A DNA stretch of 9,003 nt from DATAWZ01 sp036266975 (GCA_036266975.1 DATAWZ010000052.1:1-9003); one strand, 5' to 3'. Positions 1 to 7,074 are shown, counted from the first letter of the stretch. A program made the numbers and translations. The notes: generated by a model not told the origin, from the letters alone.

Positions 1-2049
1 GAGGGGATGATCCTCGCCGAGGACGAGGTAGGCATCGGGCTCGACCACGCGGGGATCATGGTCCTGCCCCGGATGCTCGAGCCCGGCACGGCGCTGGCCA
101 GCGTGCTGCCGCTGGCCAGCGACGTCCTCGAGCTGGAGATCACCCCGAACCGGCCCGACTGCCTGGGCGTCTACGGCGTCGCCCGCGAGCTCCACGCCGC
201 GACCGGCGCCCCGCTCGCGCCGCCGCCGTGGGCCGATGATCCGGGCGTGCCGGGGCCCCTCGCGGGCGCGGCGGCCAGCGTCGAGTGCCCGGAGCTGTGC
301 CCGCGCTTCACCGCGCGCGTGTTCGAGGGCGTGGCCATCGGCCCCTCGCCCGCGTGGCTGAAGGCGCGGCTGATGGCCGCCGGGCAGCGGCCGATCAACA
401 ACGTGGTGGACATCACCAACTACGTGATGCTCCTCACGGGGCAGCCGCTGCACGCGTTCGACCTGCAGCGCGTGAGCGGCGGGCGGCTGAACGTGCGCCG
501 CGCCCGCGACGGGGAGACCGTCCAGACCCTCGACGGCTCCGAGCGCGTGCTCGACGGCGAGATGGTCGTCATCGAGGACGAGGACGGGCCGACCTCGATC
601 GCCGGCGTGATGGGCGGCGCGCGCTCGGAGGTCTCCGCCGAGACGACCGAGGTCCTGCTCGAGGCGGCGACCTGGGACGGGCCCAACATCAACCGCACCT
701 CGACCGCGCTGGGGCTGCGCAGCGAGGCCTCCGGGCGCTTCGAGAAGGGGCTCGCGCCCGAGCAGGCGCTGCACGGCCTGATCATGGCCAGCATCCTGCT
801 GTGCGAGCTGACCGGCGCCAACCTCGCGCCGGGCACGATCGACGTCGGCGGTCCGGGGCCGGCGGCGGCGACGCTGCCGCTGCGTGCCTCGCGCGTGCGC
901 GCGATCCTGGGGATCGACGTGCCGGCCGAGCGCCAGCGCGAGATCCTCACCGCGCTCGACTTCGGCGTCGCCGACGCCGGCGACGGGCTGACCGTGACCG
1001 TGCCGGCGCTGCGCCGGCGCGACGTGACCCGCGAGATCGACGTGATCGAGGAGGTCGCCCGGCTGTATGGCCTGGAGCGGCTGCCGGCGACGCTGCCCGC
1101 GCGCCGCGGCGCCTACGGGCGGCTCTCGCCCGCCCAGCGGCTGCGCCGGCGCGCCGCCGACGCGCTCGTCGGTCGCGGGCTCTACGAGGTCGTCGGCTGG
1201 AGCTTCACCGACCCCGGGCTCGCCGACCGGCTGCGGCTGCCCGCCGAGGACCCGCGCCGCGAGGCGGTGGTGATCGAGAACCCGCTCTCGGAGGATCAGT
1301 CGCGGCTGCGCACGACCGTGCTCGGCTCGCTGCTCGACCAGGTTCAGCACAACGCCGCGCGCGGCAACGTCGACGTCGCGCTGTTCGAGATCGGCGGGGT
1401 CTACCGCGCCGGCGAGCCGCTGCCGCACGAGCACCGCGCGCTCGGCGTCGCGCTGTGCGGCCGGGTGCAGCCTCCGACGTGGGGGGTGCCCGACCCGCCG
1501 CCCGCGGACCTCTTCGCGCTGAAGGCCGTGCTCGAGGCGCTGCTGGACGCGCTCGGCGCCGGGGCGGCCGAGCTCGCCCCCTCGCCCGAGCCGTTCCTGC
1601 ACCCCGGGCGAAGCGCGGTGATCGGTCAGGACCTCGGCTGGATCGGCGAGCTGCACCCGCTGGTCGCGGCGCAGTGGGACCTCGACCGCGTCGTGGCGCT
1701 CGAGCTCGACCTCGACCGTCTCCTCGCCGGCGTGCCCGCCGAGCGCACGTTCGAGGACCTCATCTCCTTCCCGGCGCTGCGCCAGGACCTGGCCGTCGTC
1801 GTCGAGGAGGCGGTGCCCGCGGCGCGCGTGCTCGAGGTCGTCCGCCGCGCGGGCGGCGCGCTGCTGCGCGAGGCGCGCGTCTTCGACGTCTACCGCGGCA
1901 CCCAGGTGGGGGAGGGTCGCCGCTCGCTCGCCCTCGCGCTGGCCTTCCGCGCCGCCGACCGGACGCTGCGCGACGAGGACGTCGCCCCGGTGCGCCGGAA
2001 GATCGTCGCCGCGCTCCAGAGCGAACTCGGGGGTGAGCTGCGTGGATGA
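1..2049 (+). CDS. pheT: Phenylalanine--tRNA ligase beta subunit, 5'-truncated by window edge
   Basis: PheT pairs with PheS in the (alpha-beta)2 cytoplasmic enzyme that charges tRNA-Phe; the beta subunit carries the editing domain. The reading frame is open from base 1. The first visible residues (EGMILAEDEVGIG) are the end of the OB-fold tRNA-binding domain, so the ATG at base 7 is internal and not the start. Visible domains, counting from base 1, are: B3/B4 editing region (about residues 100-275, with QRPINNVVDITNYVM and a QPLHAFD segment); B5 (about 290-360, with RRDVTREIDVIEEVARLYG); a catalytic-like core (about 375-570, with NPLSEDQSRLRTTVLGSLL and FEIGGVY); and a C-terminal ferredoxin-fold anticodon-binding domain (about 590-680, starting FPALRQDLAVVV). 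About 682 residues are visible against roughly 800 for the family, so some 110-120 are missing at the N-terminus. pheS is expected just upstream. No frameshift is seen. Identity is secure. Confidence 0.97.
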   Translation, partial: EGMILAEDEVGIGLDHAGIMVLPRMLEPGTALASVLPLASDVLELEITPNRPDCLGVYGVARELHAATGAPLAPPPWADDPGVPGPLAGAAASVECPELCPRFTARVFEGVAIGPSPAWLKARLMAAGQRPINNVVDITNYVMLLTGQPLHAFDLQRVSGGRLNVRRARDGETVQTLDGSERVLDGEMVVIEDEDGPTSIAGVMGGARSEVSAETTEVLLEAATWDGPNINRTSTALGLRSEASGRFEKGLAPEQALHGLIMASILLCELTGANLAPGTIDVGGPGPAAATLPLRASRVRAILGIDVPAERQREILTALDFGVADAGDGLTVTVPALRRRDVTREIDVIEEVARLYGLERLPATLPARRGAYGRLSPAQRLRRRAADALVGRGLYEVVGWSFTDPGLADRLRLPAEDPRREAVVIENPLSEDQSRLRTTVLGSLLDQVQHNAARGNVDVALFEIGGVYRAGEPLPHEHRALGVALCGRVQPPTWGVPDPPPADLFALKAVLEALLDALGAGAAELAPSPEPFLHPGRSAVIGQDLGWIGELHPLVAAQWDLDRVVALELDLDRLLAGVPAERTFEDLISFPALRQDLAVVVEEAVPAARVLEVVRRAGGALLREARVFDVYRGTQVGEGRRSLALALAFRAADRTLRDEDVAPVRRKIVAALQSELGGELRG

Positions 2050-2060
2050 ATGGGGTCTAA

Positions 2061-2080
2061 GGCCCGAGGCGCCCCGGGCC
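2061..2080 (+). terminator. GC-rich hairpin between pheT and argC (weak terminator candidate)
   Basis: A perfect 6-bp stem, GGCCCG (2061-2066) with CGGGCC (2075-2080), encloses an 8-base loop 11 bases after the pheT stop. There is no T-tract, so it is not a canonical intrinsic terminator. Such U-less hairpins are often proposed in high-GC actinobacteria, but 6-bp GC stems also arise by chance at this composition. It could separate pheT from the arg operon or act in the argC leader. Confidence 0.25.
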
Positions 2081-2121
2081 GCGCCGGCGCGGTGGTTGGG
2101 TATGGAGGGTGCCGGCCGCGC

Positions 2122-2136
2122 GGAAGGCCGCCGGTG
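2122..2136 (+). promoter_or_regulatory. Ribosome binding site that decides the argC start
   Basis: GGAAGG at 2122-2127 sits 6 bases before GTG 2134, a good Shine-Dalgarno match. The competing in-frame ATG at 2050 abuts the pheT stop codon and has only pheT coding sequence (GGGGGTGAG at about 2029-2037) upstream of it. The later start also matches the usual ArgC length. Confidence 0.65.
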
Positions 2137-3138
2137 AACGCCGAGCCACGCGTCCTCGTCGCCGGCGCCACCGGCTTCGCCGGGGCGCTCGCCGCGCACC
2201 TGATCTGGCGCCATCCGCGCCTCGCGCTGAGCGCGGTCACCGGGCGCTCTGACGTCGGCACGACGCTCGAGCGCCTGTACCCGCGCACGCGCGTACCGCT
2301 GCCGATCGAGGAGCTCGATCTCGAGCGCCACGGCGACGTCGACGCGGCGATCGTCGGCTATCCGCACGCGGCGGCCGCGCCGGTCGTCGCCGCGCTGCGC
2401 GAGCGCGGGGTGCGGGTGATCGACCTGTCGGCCGACTTTCGCCTGCGCGATCGCGAGCTCTACGAGCGCTGGTACGGGCCCCATCCGCACCCCGAGCTGA
2501 TCGCCGGGGCGGTCTACGGGCTGCCCGAGCTGCACCGCGAGGAGATCCGCGGCGCCGGCCTGGTGGCCGGGCCGGGGTGCTACCCGACCGCCGCGCTGCT
2601 CGGCCTGGCCCCGCTCGCGCGCGCCGGGCTGGTCGCCGACCTGGTCATCGACGCCAAGAGCGGCGTCTCCGGCGCCGGGCGCACCCCGAGCGCGGCGGTG
2701 CACTTCTCCCGCGCGGGCGAGAACGTCTCCCCGTACAAGATCGGCGCGCACCGGCACACGCCCGAGATCGAGGAGCAGCTCGCGCTGCTCGGCGCCTCGC
2801 TGGCCATCCAGTTCCAGCCCCACCTGCTCCCCTACGACCAGGGCGAGTTGCTCAGCTGCTACGTCACGCCGACGCGTCCGGTGCCCGGCGAGGAGGTCGC
2901 CGCGCTGTACGAGCAGGCCTACGGGCACGAGCCGTTCGTCGAGGTCACCGACCTGCCGCCGGGCGTGCGCGAGGTCCGCGACACGAACTTCTGCCGGATC
3001 CTGCCGGTGGTCGACGACCACACGGGCAAGGTGCTCGTGTTCAGCTCGCTGGACAACCTGTGGAAGGGGACCTCCTCGCAGGCGCTGCAGTCGCTGAACC
3101 TGATGTTCGGCTTCCCGGAGGGGGAGGGGATCGAGTGA
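2134..3138 (+). CDS. argC: N-acetyl-gamma-glutamyl-phosphate reductase
   Basis: ArgC reduces N-acetylglutamyl 5-phosphate to N-acetylglutamate 5-semialdehyde with NADPH, the third step of arginine synthesis. The N-terminus has the dinucleotide-binding fold VAGATGFAGA (residues 9-18). The active-site signature GPGCYPTAALLGLAP places the catalytic cysteine at residue 149. The catalytic histidine lies in the HRHTPEIE motif starting at residue 206. The start is set at GTG 2134, preceded by GGAAGG (2122-2127) with a 6-base spacer, giving 334 residues, normal for the family. An in-frame ATG at 2050, directly after the pheT stop, would add 28 residues. That stretch is rich in codons rare elsewhere here (CGA, GTT, TAT, GGA, AGG, TCT) and precedes the conserved fold, so it is probably untranslated leader. 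The gene ends in a GTGA overlap with argJ and is the first gene of the arg operon here. Confidence 0.95.
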   Translation: MNAEPRVLVAGATGFAGALAAHLIWRHPRLALSAVTGRSDVGTTLERLYPRTRVPLPIEELDLERHGDVDAAIVGYPHAAAAPVVAALRERGVRVIDLSADFRLRDRELYERWYGPHPHPELIAGAVYGLPELHREEIRGAGLVAGPGCYPTAALLGLAPLARAGLVADLVIDAKSGVSGAGRTPSAAVHFSRAGENVSPYKIGAHRHTPEIEEQLALLGASLAIQFQPHLLPYDQGELLSCYVTPTRPVPGEEVAALYEQAYGHEPFVEVTDLPPGVREVRDTNFCRILPVVDDHTGKVLVFSSLDNLWKGTSSQALQSLNLMFGFPEGEGIE

Positions 3139-4379
3139 CCTTCTTCTCCTCGCGCTGGGTCCCGTGCCCCGCGCACGTGCGCGAGCTGGGCGCAGGCGCG
3201 CCGCTGCCGGCGGGCTTTCGCGCGGCGGGCGCCGCGTGCGGGTTGAAGGCGGACGGCGCGCTCGACCTCGGCCTGCTCGTATGCGACGCCCCGCAGGTCA
3301 CGAGCGCCGCGCGCTTCTGCGACTCGGGCGCGCTCGCCGCGCCGGTGCTGCTGTGCCAGCGGCGCTGCGCGCTGGACGGGCTGCGCGCGGTGGTGGCCAA
3401 CTCGGGCAACGCCAACGCGGCCACCGGGGGCCCGGGCTTTGACCAGGCCGCGCGGATGCAGGGCGCCGCGGCGGTCGCCGCCCGCTGCGCGCCCGAGCAG
3501 GTCGCGGTCGCCTCCACCGGCGTCATCGGCGTGCCGCTCGACGGGCGCAAGGTGATCGCCGGCATCGGCGACGCGCGCGAGCGCCTGCGCGCCGACGGCG
3601 CCGAGGAGCTCGCCGCGGCCATCCGCACGACCGACGCGCTGAACAAGCACGCGGCGCTCGAGGTCACGCTGCCCTCGGGCGTGGTGCGGGTCAGCGCGCA
3701 GGCCAAGGGGGCCGGGATGATCTCCCCGCGCTTTGCCACGATGTTGTGCTTTGTGCAGACCGATGCGGCACTCGAGGCGCACACCGCCGAGCTGCTGCTC
3801 GGCGTGTGCGTCAAGCGCTCCTTTGACCGTACCTCGGTCGACGGACAGCTTTCCACCAACGACACGGCGATCCTGATGGCCAGCGGCGCGAGCGGCGTCG
3901 TGGTCGCCCCCGAGTCGCAGGACGAGCTGCGGCTCGGCGAGGCCCTGGACGCGCTGCTGCGCCAGCTGGCGCTGCTGATGGTCCACGACGGCGAGGGCGC
4001 CGAGCGGGTCGGGCGCGTGCACGTCAAGGGCGGCGAGGCGGGCGAGGTCGAGCGCGTCGCGCGCGCGGTCGCCGACTCCGCGCTGGTCAAGACCGCGCTC
4101 AATGGCGGCGACCCCAACTGGGGCCGGATCATCCAGGCCGCCGGTGCCGCGCTGCCCCACCGCGCGCCGCTGGCCCTGGACATCGACATCGAGGGGATCC
4201 GCGTGTGCACCGCGGGCGCGGTGGCGCCGGGCTTCGACGTCGGCGAGCTCGAGCGCGCGGTGCAGGGCACCGAGGTCGAGTACGTGCTCCAGCTGCCCGG
4301 CGAGGGCGCCGAGAGCGAGGTCTTCTTCTCCGACCTGGGCCATGGGTACGTGACGATCAACGCGGAGTACACGACATGA
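3135..4379 (+). CDS. argJ: Bifunctional ornithine acetyltransferase / N-acetylglutamate synthase
   Basis: ArgJ transfers the acetyl group from N-acetylornithine to glutamate, releasing ornithine and regenerating N-acetylglutamate (cyclic pathway). Some members also use acetyl-CoA; the sequence alone does not settle which type this is. The precursor cleaves itself in two: the Ala-Thr junction in KGAGMISPRFATML is visible, with the nucleophile at Thr202. Other family marks are the N-terminal PAGFRAAG segment, NSGNANA (residues 89-95), RTSVDGQLSTNDT, KTALNGGDPNWGR (319-331) and the typical C-terminus YVTINAEYTT. The length of 414 residues fits the family (about 400). GTG 3135 overlaps the argC stop by four bases and lies behind a strong purine run (GGAGGGGGAGGGG, 3117-3129). 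The stop overlaps the argB start in ATGA. The cleavage motif has PRF where PNM is common, a mild variation. Confidence 0.96.
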   Translation: MTFFSSRWVPCPAHVRELGAGAPLPAGFRAAGAACGLKADGALDLGLLVCDAPQVTSAARFCDSGALAAPVLLCQRRCALDGLRAVVANSGNANAATGGPGFDQAARMQGAAAVAARCAPEQVAVASTGVIGVPLDGRKVIAGIGDARERLRADGAEELAAAIRTTDALNKHAALEVTLPSGVVRVSAQAKGAGMISPRFATMLCFVQTDAALEAHTAELLLGVCVKRSFDRTSVDGQLSTNDTAILMASGASGVVVAPESQDELRLGEALDALLRQLALLMVHDGEGAERVGRVHVKGGEAGEVERVARAVADSALVKTALNGGDPNWGRIIQAAGAALPHRAPLALDIDIEGIRVCTAGAVAPGFDVGELERAVQGTEVEYVLQLPGEGAESEVFFSDLGHGYVTINAEYTT

Positions 4380-5224
4380 GAGACGTCGCAACGCTTCTGG
4401 AAGCGCTGCCCTACATCCGCGAGTTCCACGGCAAGACGGTCGTGATCAAGTACGGCGGCGCGGCGATGGAGAACCCCGAGCTGCAGGAGGACTTCGCGCG
4501 CGACGTGGTCCTGCTCAAGTACGTCGGGCTCAATCCGGTGGTCGTGCACGGCGGGGGCCCGGAGATCACCGCCTACATGAAGCGGCTCGGGCTGCCGATC
4601 GAGTTCGTCGGCGGGCTGCGGGTCAGCGACGCCGAGACGGTCAAGGTGGCCAAGATGGTGCTCGTCGGCCAGGTCAACAAGGACATCGTCATGCGCCTGG
4701 CCCGGCACGGGCAGCCCGCCGTCGGTCTGTGCGGCGACGACGGCTCGCTGTTCCGCGTCAGCCGCCGCTCGGCGCCGGGCGGCCAGGACATCGGCTTCGT
4801 CGGGCGCATCGACAAGGTCGACACCGGCGTGCTCGAGCACGTCGCGCGCGACTACATCCCGGTGATCGCCTCGGTCGGCGCTGACCGCGAGGGCAACTCC
4901 TACAACGTCAACGCCGACGAGGCCGCCGGCGCGGTGGCCGCCGCGCTCGGCGCCTACAAGGTGGTCTTCCTGACCGACGTCGCCGGCTGGCTGCGCGACC
5001 CGAGCGACCCGGACAGCCTCATCGGCCAGGCCGGCGCCGACGAGGTCGAGGCGGCGATCGAGTCGCTCGACGGCGGGATGCGCCCCAAGCTCGCGGCGTG
5101 CGTGCAGGCCATCCACGGGGGCGTGAGCTCGGCGCATATCATCGACGGCCGGCTGCCACACTCGCTGCTGCTCGAGCTGTTCACCGACGCCGGTATCGGC
5201 ACCAAGATCGCGGGGAGCCCATGA
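4376..5224 (+). CDS. argB: Acetylglutamate kinase, predicted arginine-inhibited type
   Basis: ArgB phosphorylates N-acetylglutamate with ATP, the second step and usual control point of arginine synthesis in organisms with ArgJ. It is an amino acid kinase-fold protein of 282 residues. Visible motifs are VVIKYGGAAM (Lys25 and the glycines that bind phosphate), VVVHGGGPEI, GGLRVSD, VGLCGDDGSLF and YNVNADEAAGAVAAALGA, followed by FLTDVAGWL. Before the kinase fold there is an N-terminal helix (about residues 3-17, ATLLEALPYIREF) with Tyr13, and the C-terminus carries LLLELFTDAGIGT. Both are marks of hexameric arginine-sensitive enzymes (Thermotoga, Pseudomonas) and are absent from the shorter, insensitive E. 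coli enzyme. Start ATG 4376 overlaps the argJ stop (ATGA) and has GGAG at 4364-4367 with an 8-base spacer. The stop overlaps the argD start. Confidence 0.96.
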   Translation: MRDVATLLEALPYIREFHGKTVVIKYGGAAMENPELQEDFARDVVLLKYVGLNPVVVHGGGPEITAYMKRLGLPIEFVGGLRVSDAETVKVAKMVLVGQVNKDIVMRLARHGQPAVGLCGDDGSLFRVSRRSAPGGQDIGFVGRIDKVDTGVLEHVARDYIPVIASVGADREGNSYNVNADEAAGAVAAALGAYKVVFLTDVAGWLRDPSDPDSLIGQAGADEVEAAIESLDGGMRPKLAACVQAIHGGVSSAHIIDGRLPHSLLLELFTDAGIGTKIAGSP

Positions 5225-6381
5225 CCCTGACCGACGAGCTGATCGACCTCGAGCGCGCGAACGTCGTGCCCTCCTACGCGCGGCTGCCCGTCGCCTTCGT
5301 GCGCGGTGAGGGCTCCTGGCTGTTCGACGAGAACGGTGAGCGCTACCTGGACTTCCTGTGCGGCATCACGGTCACCAGCGTCGGCCACTGCCACCCGGCC
5401 GTGGTCGCCGCCGTGCGCGAGCAGGCCGGCAAGCTCATGCACGTCTCGAACCTGTTCTACACCGAGCCGGCGATGCGCCTGGCCGAACGCCTGGCGGCGA
5501 GCTCGCTCGGCGGCAAGGTGTTCTTCTGCAACTCGGGCGCCGAGGCCAACGAGGCGGCGATCAAGCTCGCCCGCAAGGCCCGCGAGGGCGGGACGGTCGT
5601 CTCGCTGCATCGCGGCTTTCACGGCCGCACCTACGGCGCCCTGTCGGCCACCCCGCAGGAGGCCAAGCAGGCGCCGTTCGCGCCGCTGGTGCCGCGCTTC
5701 ACCGCCGTCCCGGCGACGGTGGCCGCGCTCACCGATGCGGTCGACGAGAACACCGCGGCGGTGCTGATCGAGCTGATCCAGAGCGAGAGCGGCGTGTACG
5801 TCCTTCCGGGGGAGCTGATCCAGGCGGCCCGGCGCGCGTGCGACGAGCACGGCGCGGCGCTGATCTTCGACGAGGTCGCCACCGGGATGGGACGCACGGG
5901 AACCCTGTGGGCCTACGAGCAGGTCGGCGTCGTCCCCGACGCGATGACGGTGGCCAAGGCGCTCGGCGGCGGGCTGCCGATCGCCGCGCTGATCACCGGC
6001 CCGCGCCTGGCCGACGTGCTCCAGCCTGGCGACCACGGCTCGACCTTCGCCGGCGGTCCGGTGGTCGCCGCGGCCGCCCACGCCGCGCTGGACATCATCG
6101 ACCGGCCGGAGATGTTCGAGCACATCCAGTGGATGGGGGCGATGCTCCAGGGCGGCCTGGAGCGGTTGCCGCACATCACCGAGATCCGCGGGCGCGGGCT
6201 GATGATCGCAATCGAGGTCGACGTGAGCGCGCCCGACGTCGTGCGCCGCGCCCTGCTCGAGCACCGGCTGGTGCTCAACGCCACCGGGCCGTCGACGATC
6301 CGCCTGCTGCCGCCGCTGACGGTCAACGGCGCCGAGCTCGGCGAGGCGCTCGGGCGACTCGGCCGCGCGCTGGGCGCATGA
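5221..6381 (+). CDS. argD: Acetylornithine aminotransferase (class III, PLP-dependent)
   Basis: ArgD converts N-acetylglutamate semialdehyde to N-acetylornithine using glutamate as amino donor. The 386-residue protein covers the whole class III aminotransferase fold. Visible are VGHCHPAVVAAVREQ, FFCNSGAEANEAAIKLARKA (cofactor phosphate binding), GFHGRTYGALSAT, LIFDEVATGMGRTGT with Asp217 to the pyridine nitrogen, and TVAKALGGGLPI with the Schiff-base Lys246, then GDHGSTFAGGPVVAAAA. It departs from the usual family wording: the common EPIQGEGGV reads ELIQSESGV, and the Asn of STFGGNP is Gly. Function as ArgD rests on these motifs plus position between argB and the operon end; ornithine or succinylornithine aminotransferase activity cannot be excluded by motif alone. 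Start ATG 5221 overlaps the argB stop, with GGGGAG just upstream (5212-5217). The stop overlaps the GNAT start. Confidence 0.93.
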   Translation: MTLTDELIDLERANVVPSYARLPVAFVRGEGSWLFDENGERYLDFLCGITVTSVGHCHPAVVAAVREQAGKLMHVSNLFYTEPAMRLAERLAASSLGGKVFFCNSGAEANEAAIKLARKAREGGTVVSLHRGFHGRTYGALSATPQEAKQAPFAPLVPRFTAVPATVAALTDAVDENTAAVLIELIQSESGVYVLPGELIQAARRACDEHGAALIFDEVATGMGRTGTLWAYEQVGVVPDAMTVAKALGGGLPIAALITGPRLADVLQPGDHGSTFAGGPVVAAAAHAALDIIDRPEMFEHIQWMGAMLQGGLERLPHITEIRGRGLMIAIEVDVSAPDVVRRALLEHRLVLNATGPSTIRLLPPLTVNGAELGEALGRLGRALGA

Positions 6382-6842
6382 GGCGCTCGCCGGCACCCGG
6401 CTACGAGCTCGACGACGATCGCGAGCGGATCGACGTCGACGCCGTCCACCAGTTCCTGGCCATCGAGTCCTACTGGGGCCTCGGCCGGTCGCGCGAGGTC
6501 GTGGTCGCGGCGATCGAGGGCTCGATCGCGGTCACCGGCCTGTACTTCCACGACAAGCAGGTCGGCTTCGCCCGCGTCGTCGGCGACGGGGTGCTGATGG
6601 CCTACCTCGCCGACGTGTACGTCCTCATTCCACACCGCAGGAAGGGCCTGGGCATCGAGCTGGTCCGCTTCACCGTCGAGGAGATCGGGATGGCCGACAT
6701 GTACTGGGCCCTGCACACGGCCGACGCCGAGCGGCTCTATGCGAAGTTCGGCTTCCAGCGCGGCCCGATCGGCTTTCCGATCATGGAGCGCGCGTGGCGC
6801 CCGCCGCTGCGCTGGGCGTGTCGCCCCGCCGGATCGGGGTAG
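6378..6842 (+). CDS. GNAT-family N-acetyltransferase, substrate unknown
   Basis: This is a 154-residue single-domain GNAT protein. Acetyl-CoA binding motif A is clear: an ADVYVLIPHRRKGLG segment with the R-x-x-G-x-G signature at Arg87 to Gly92. Motif B is LYAKFGFQRGP near the C-terminus. The N-terminal part (DVDAVHQFLAIESYWGLGRSRE, split by a short loop before a beta strand ending in KQVGFARVV) resembles a widespread uncharacterised GNAT group with a D-x-x-x-x-H-x-F-L-x-x-x-S-Y-W pattern. ATG 6378 overlaps the argD stop (ATGA). There is only a weak GGG upstream, so translation probably depends on coupling to argD. Its place where argF usually lies suggests co-expression with arginine genes, but it does not look like the short actinobacterial glutamate acetyltransferases, and I assign no substrate. 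The last dozen residues (PPLRWACRPAGSG) look like an unstructured tail. Confidence 0.9.
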   Translation: MRRSPAPGYELDDDRERIDVDAVHQFLAIESYWGLGRSREVVVAAIEGSIAVTGLYFHDKQVGFARVVGDGVLMAYLADVYVLIPHRRKGLGIELVRFTVEEIGMADMYWALHTADAERLYAKFGFQRGPIGFPIMERAWRPPLRWACRPAGSG

Positions 6843-6855
6843 CATCGCTGTAGTG
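6840..6855 (+). promoter_or_regulatory. Candidate -10 box for a leaderless transcript
   Basis: TAGCAT at 6840-6845 fits the actinobacterial TANNNT -10 element. Seven bases later comes the GTG of the next gene (6853), exactly where transcription would start. The following gene has no well-placed Shine-Dalgarno: the nearest GGGG, 6836-6839, is 13 bases away. The TAG of the box is also the GNAT stop codon. No clear -35 is seen about 17 bases upstream. Confidence 0.45.
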
Positions 6856-7023
6856 AACGGAACCGGCTACAAGGTCCTCGGCTTCGTGGTCTGGCGGGGC
6901 GCGCGCTGGTACGTGCGCCACACCTACGGGCGCTACATCCCCAGCCGGCGCCTGACGGCCATGGGGCTGGTGGCGCTCGCCATCGGCGTGCTCGTGGTCA
7001 TCGAACGCCGCACTGACACGTAG
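6853..7023 (+). CDS. Small single-pass membrane protein, uncharacterised
   Basis: This 56-residue protein reads from GTG 6853, 10 bases after the GNAT stop. The first 33 residues are basic and rich in aromatic residues (GYKVLGFVVWRG, then RWYVRHTYGRYIPSRR). A hydrophobic helix of about 17 residues (LTAMGLVALAIGVLVVI, 34-50) follows, then a short charged end (ERRTDT). The positive residues before the helix favour a cytoplasmic N-terminus. There is no enzyme motif. The frame is open further upstream, but only inside the GNAT gene. GTG 6853 is chosen because it sits 7 bases after a TAGCAT box and lets the protein begin just before the conserved-looking GYKVLG block. The composition argues for a real gene, but function is unknown; similar tiny basic-plus-helix proteins occur in actinobacteria. 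Confidence 0.68.
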   Translation: MNGTGYKVLGFVVWRGARWYVRHTYGRYIPSRRLTAMGLVALAIGVLVVIERRTDT

Positions 7024-7074
7024 CTCTTACATCTCTGCGAGCGTCTTCACAGGCGGCCCGACGAGGGTGTGCCC

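Noticed and set aside
285..2036. Second + strand frame within pheT
   Set aside because: It is an Arg/Ala/Gly-only translation in another frame of a gene with clear PheT domains; it is a composition artefact.
2050..2133. ARG box (ArgR operator) upstream of argC
   Set aside because: I looked for the AT-containing palindromic half-sites typical of ArgR and saw none. The region is nearly all G and C, with no paired TGCAT-like elements.
2919..6396. Very long open frames on the - strand opposite argC, argJ, argB and argD
   Set aside because: They mirror the G/C-biased third positions of the real genes. Their translations are low-complexity strings of Arg, Ala, Gly, Ser and Pro without any domain, and they overlap conserved arg genes entirely.
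6378..6842. GNAT gene as N-acetylglutamate synthase (argA-like)
   Set aside because: The N-terminal SYW-type pattern and overall layout match a general uncharacterised GNAT group rather than the short actinobacterial glutamate acetyltransferases. Position alone is not enough to assign it.
7021..7074. Promoter in the gap before the Ser/Thr-rich gene (TTACAT or TACATC near 7027-7033)
   Set aside because: Neither hexamer fits TANNNT and no -35 is paired with them. The gene has a good Shine-Dalgarno and may be cotranscribed with the small gene upstream.
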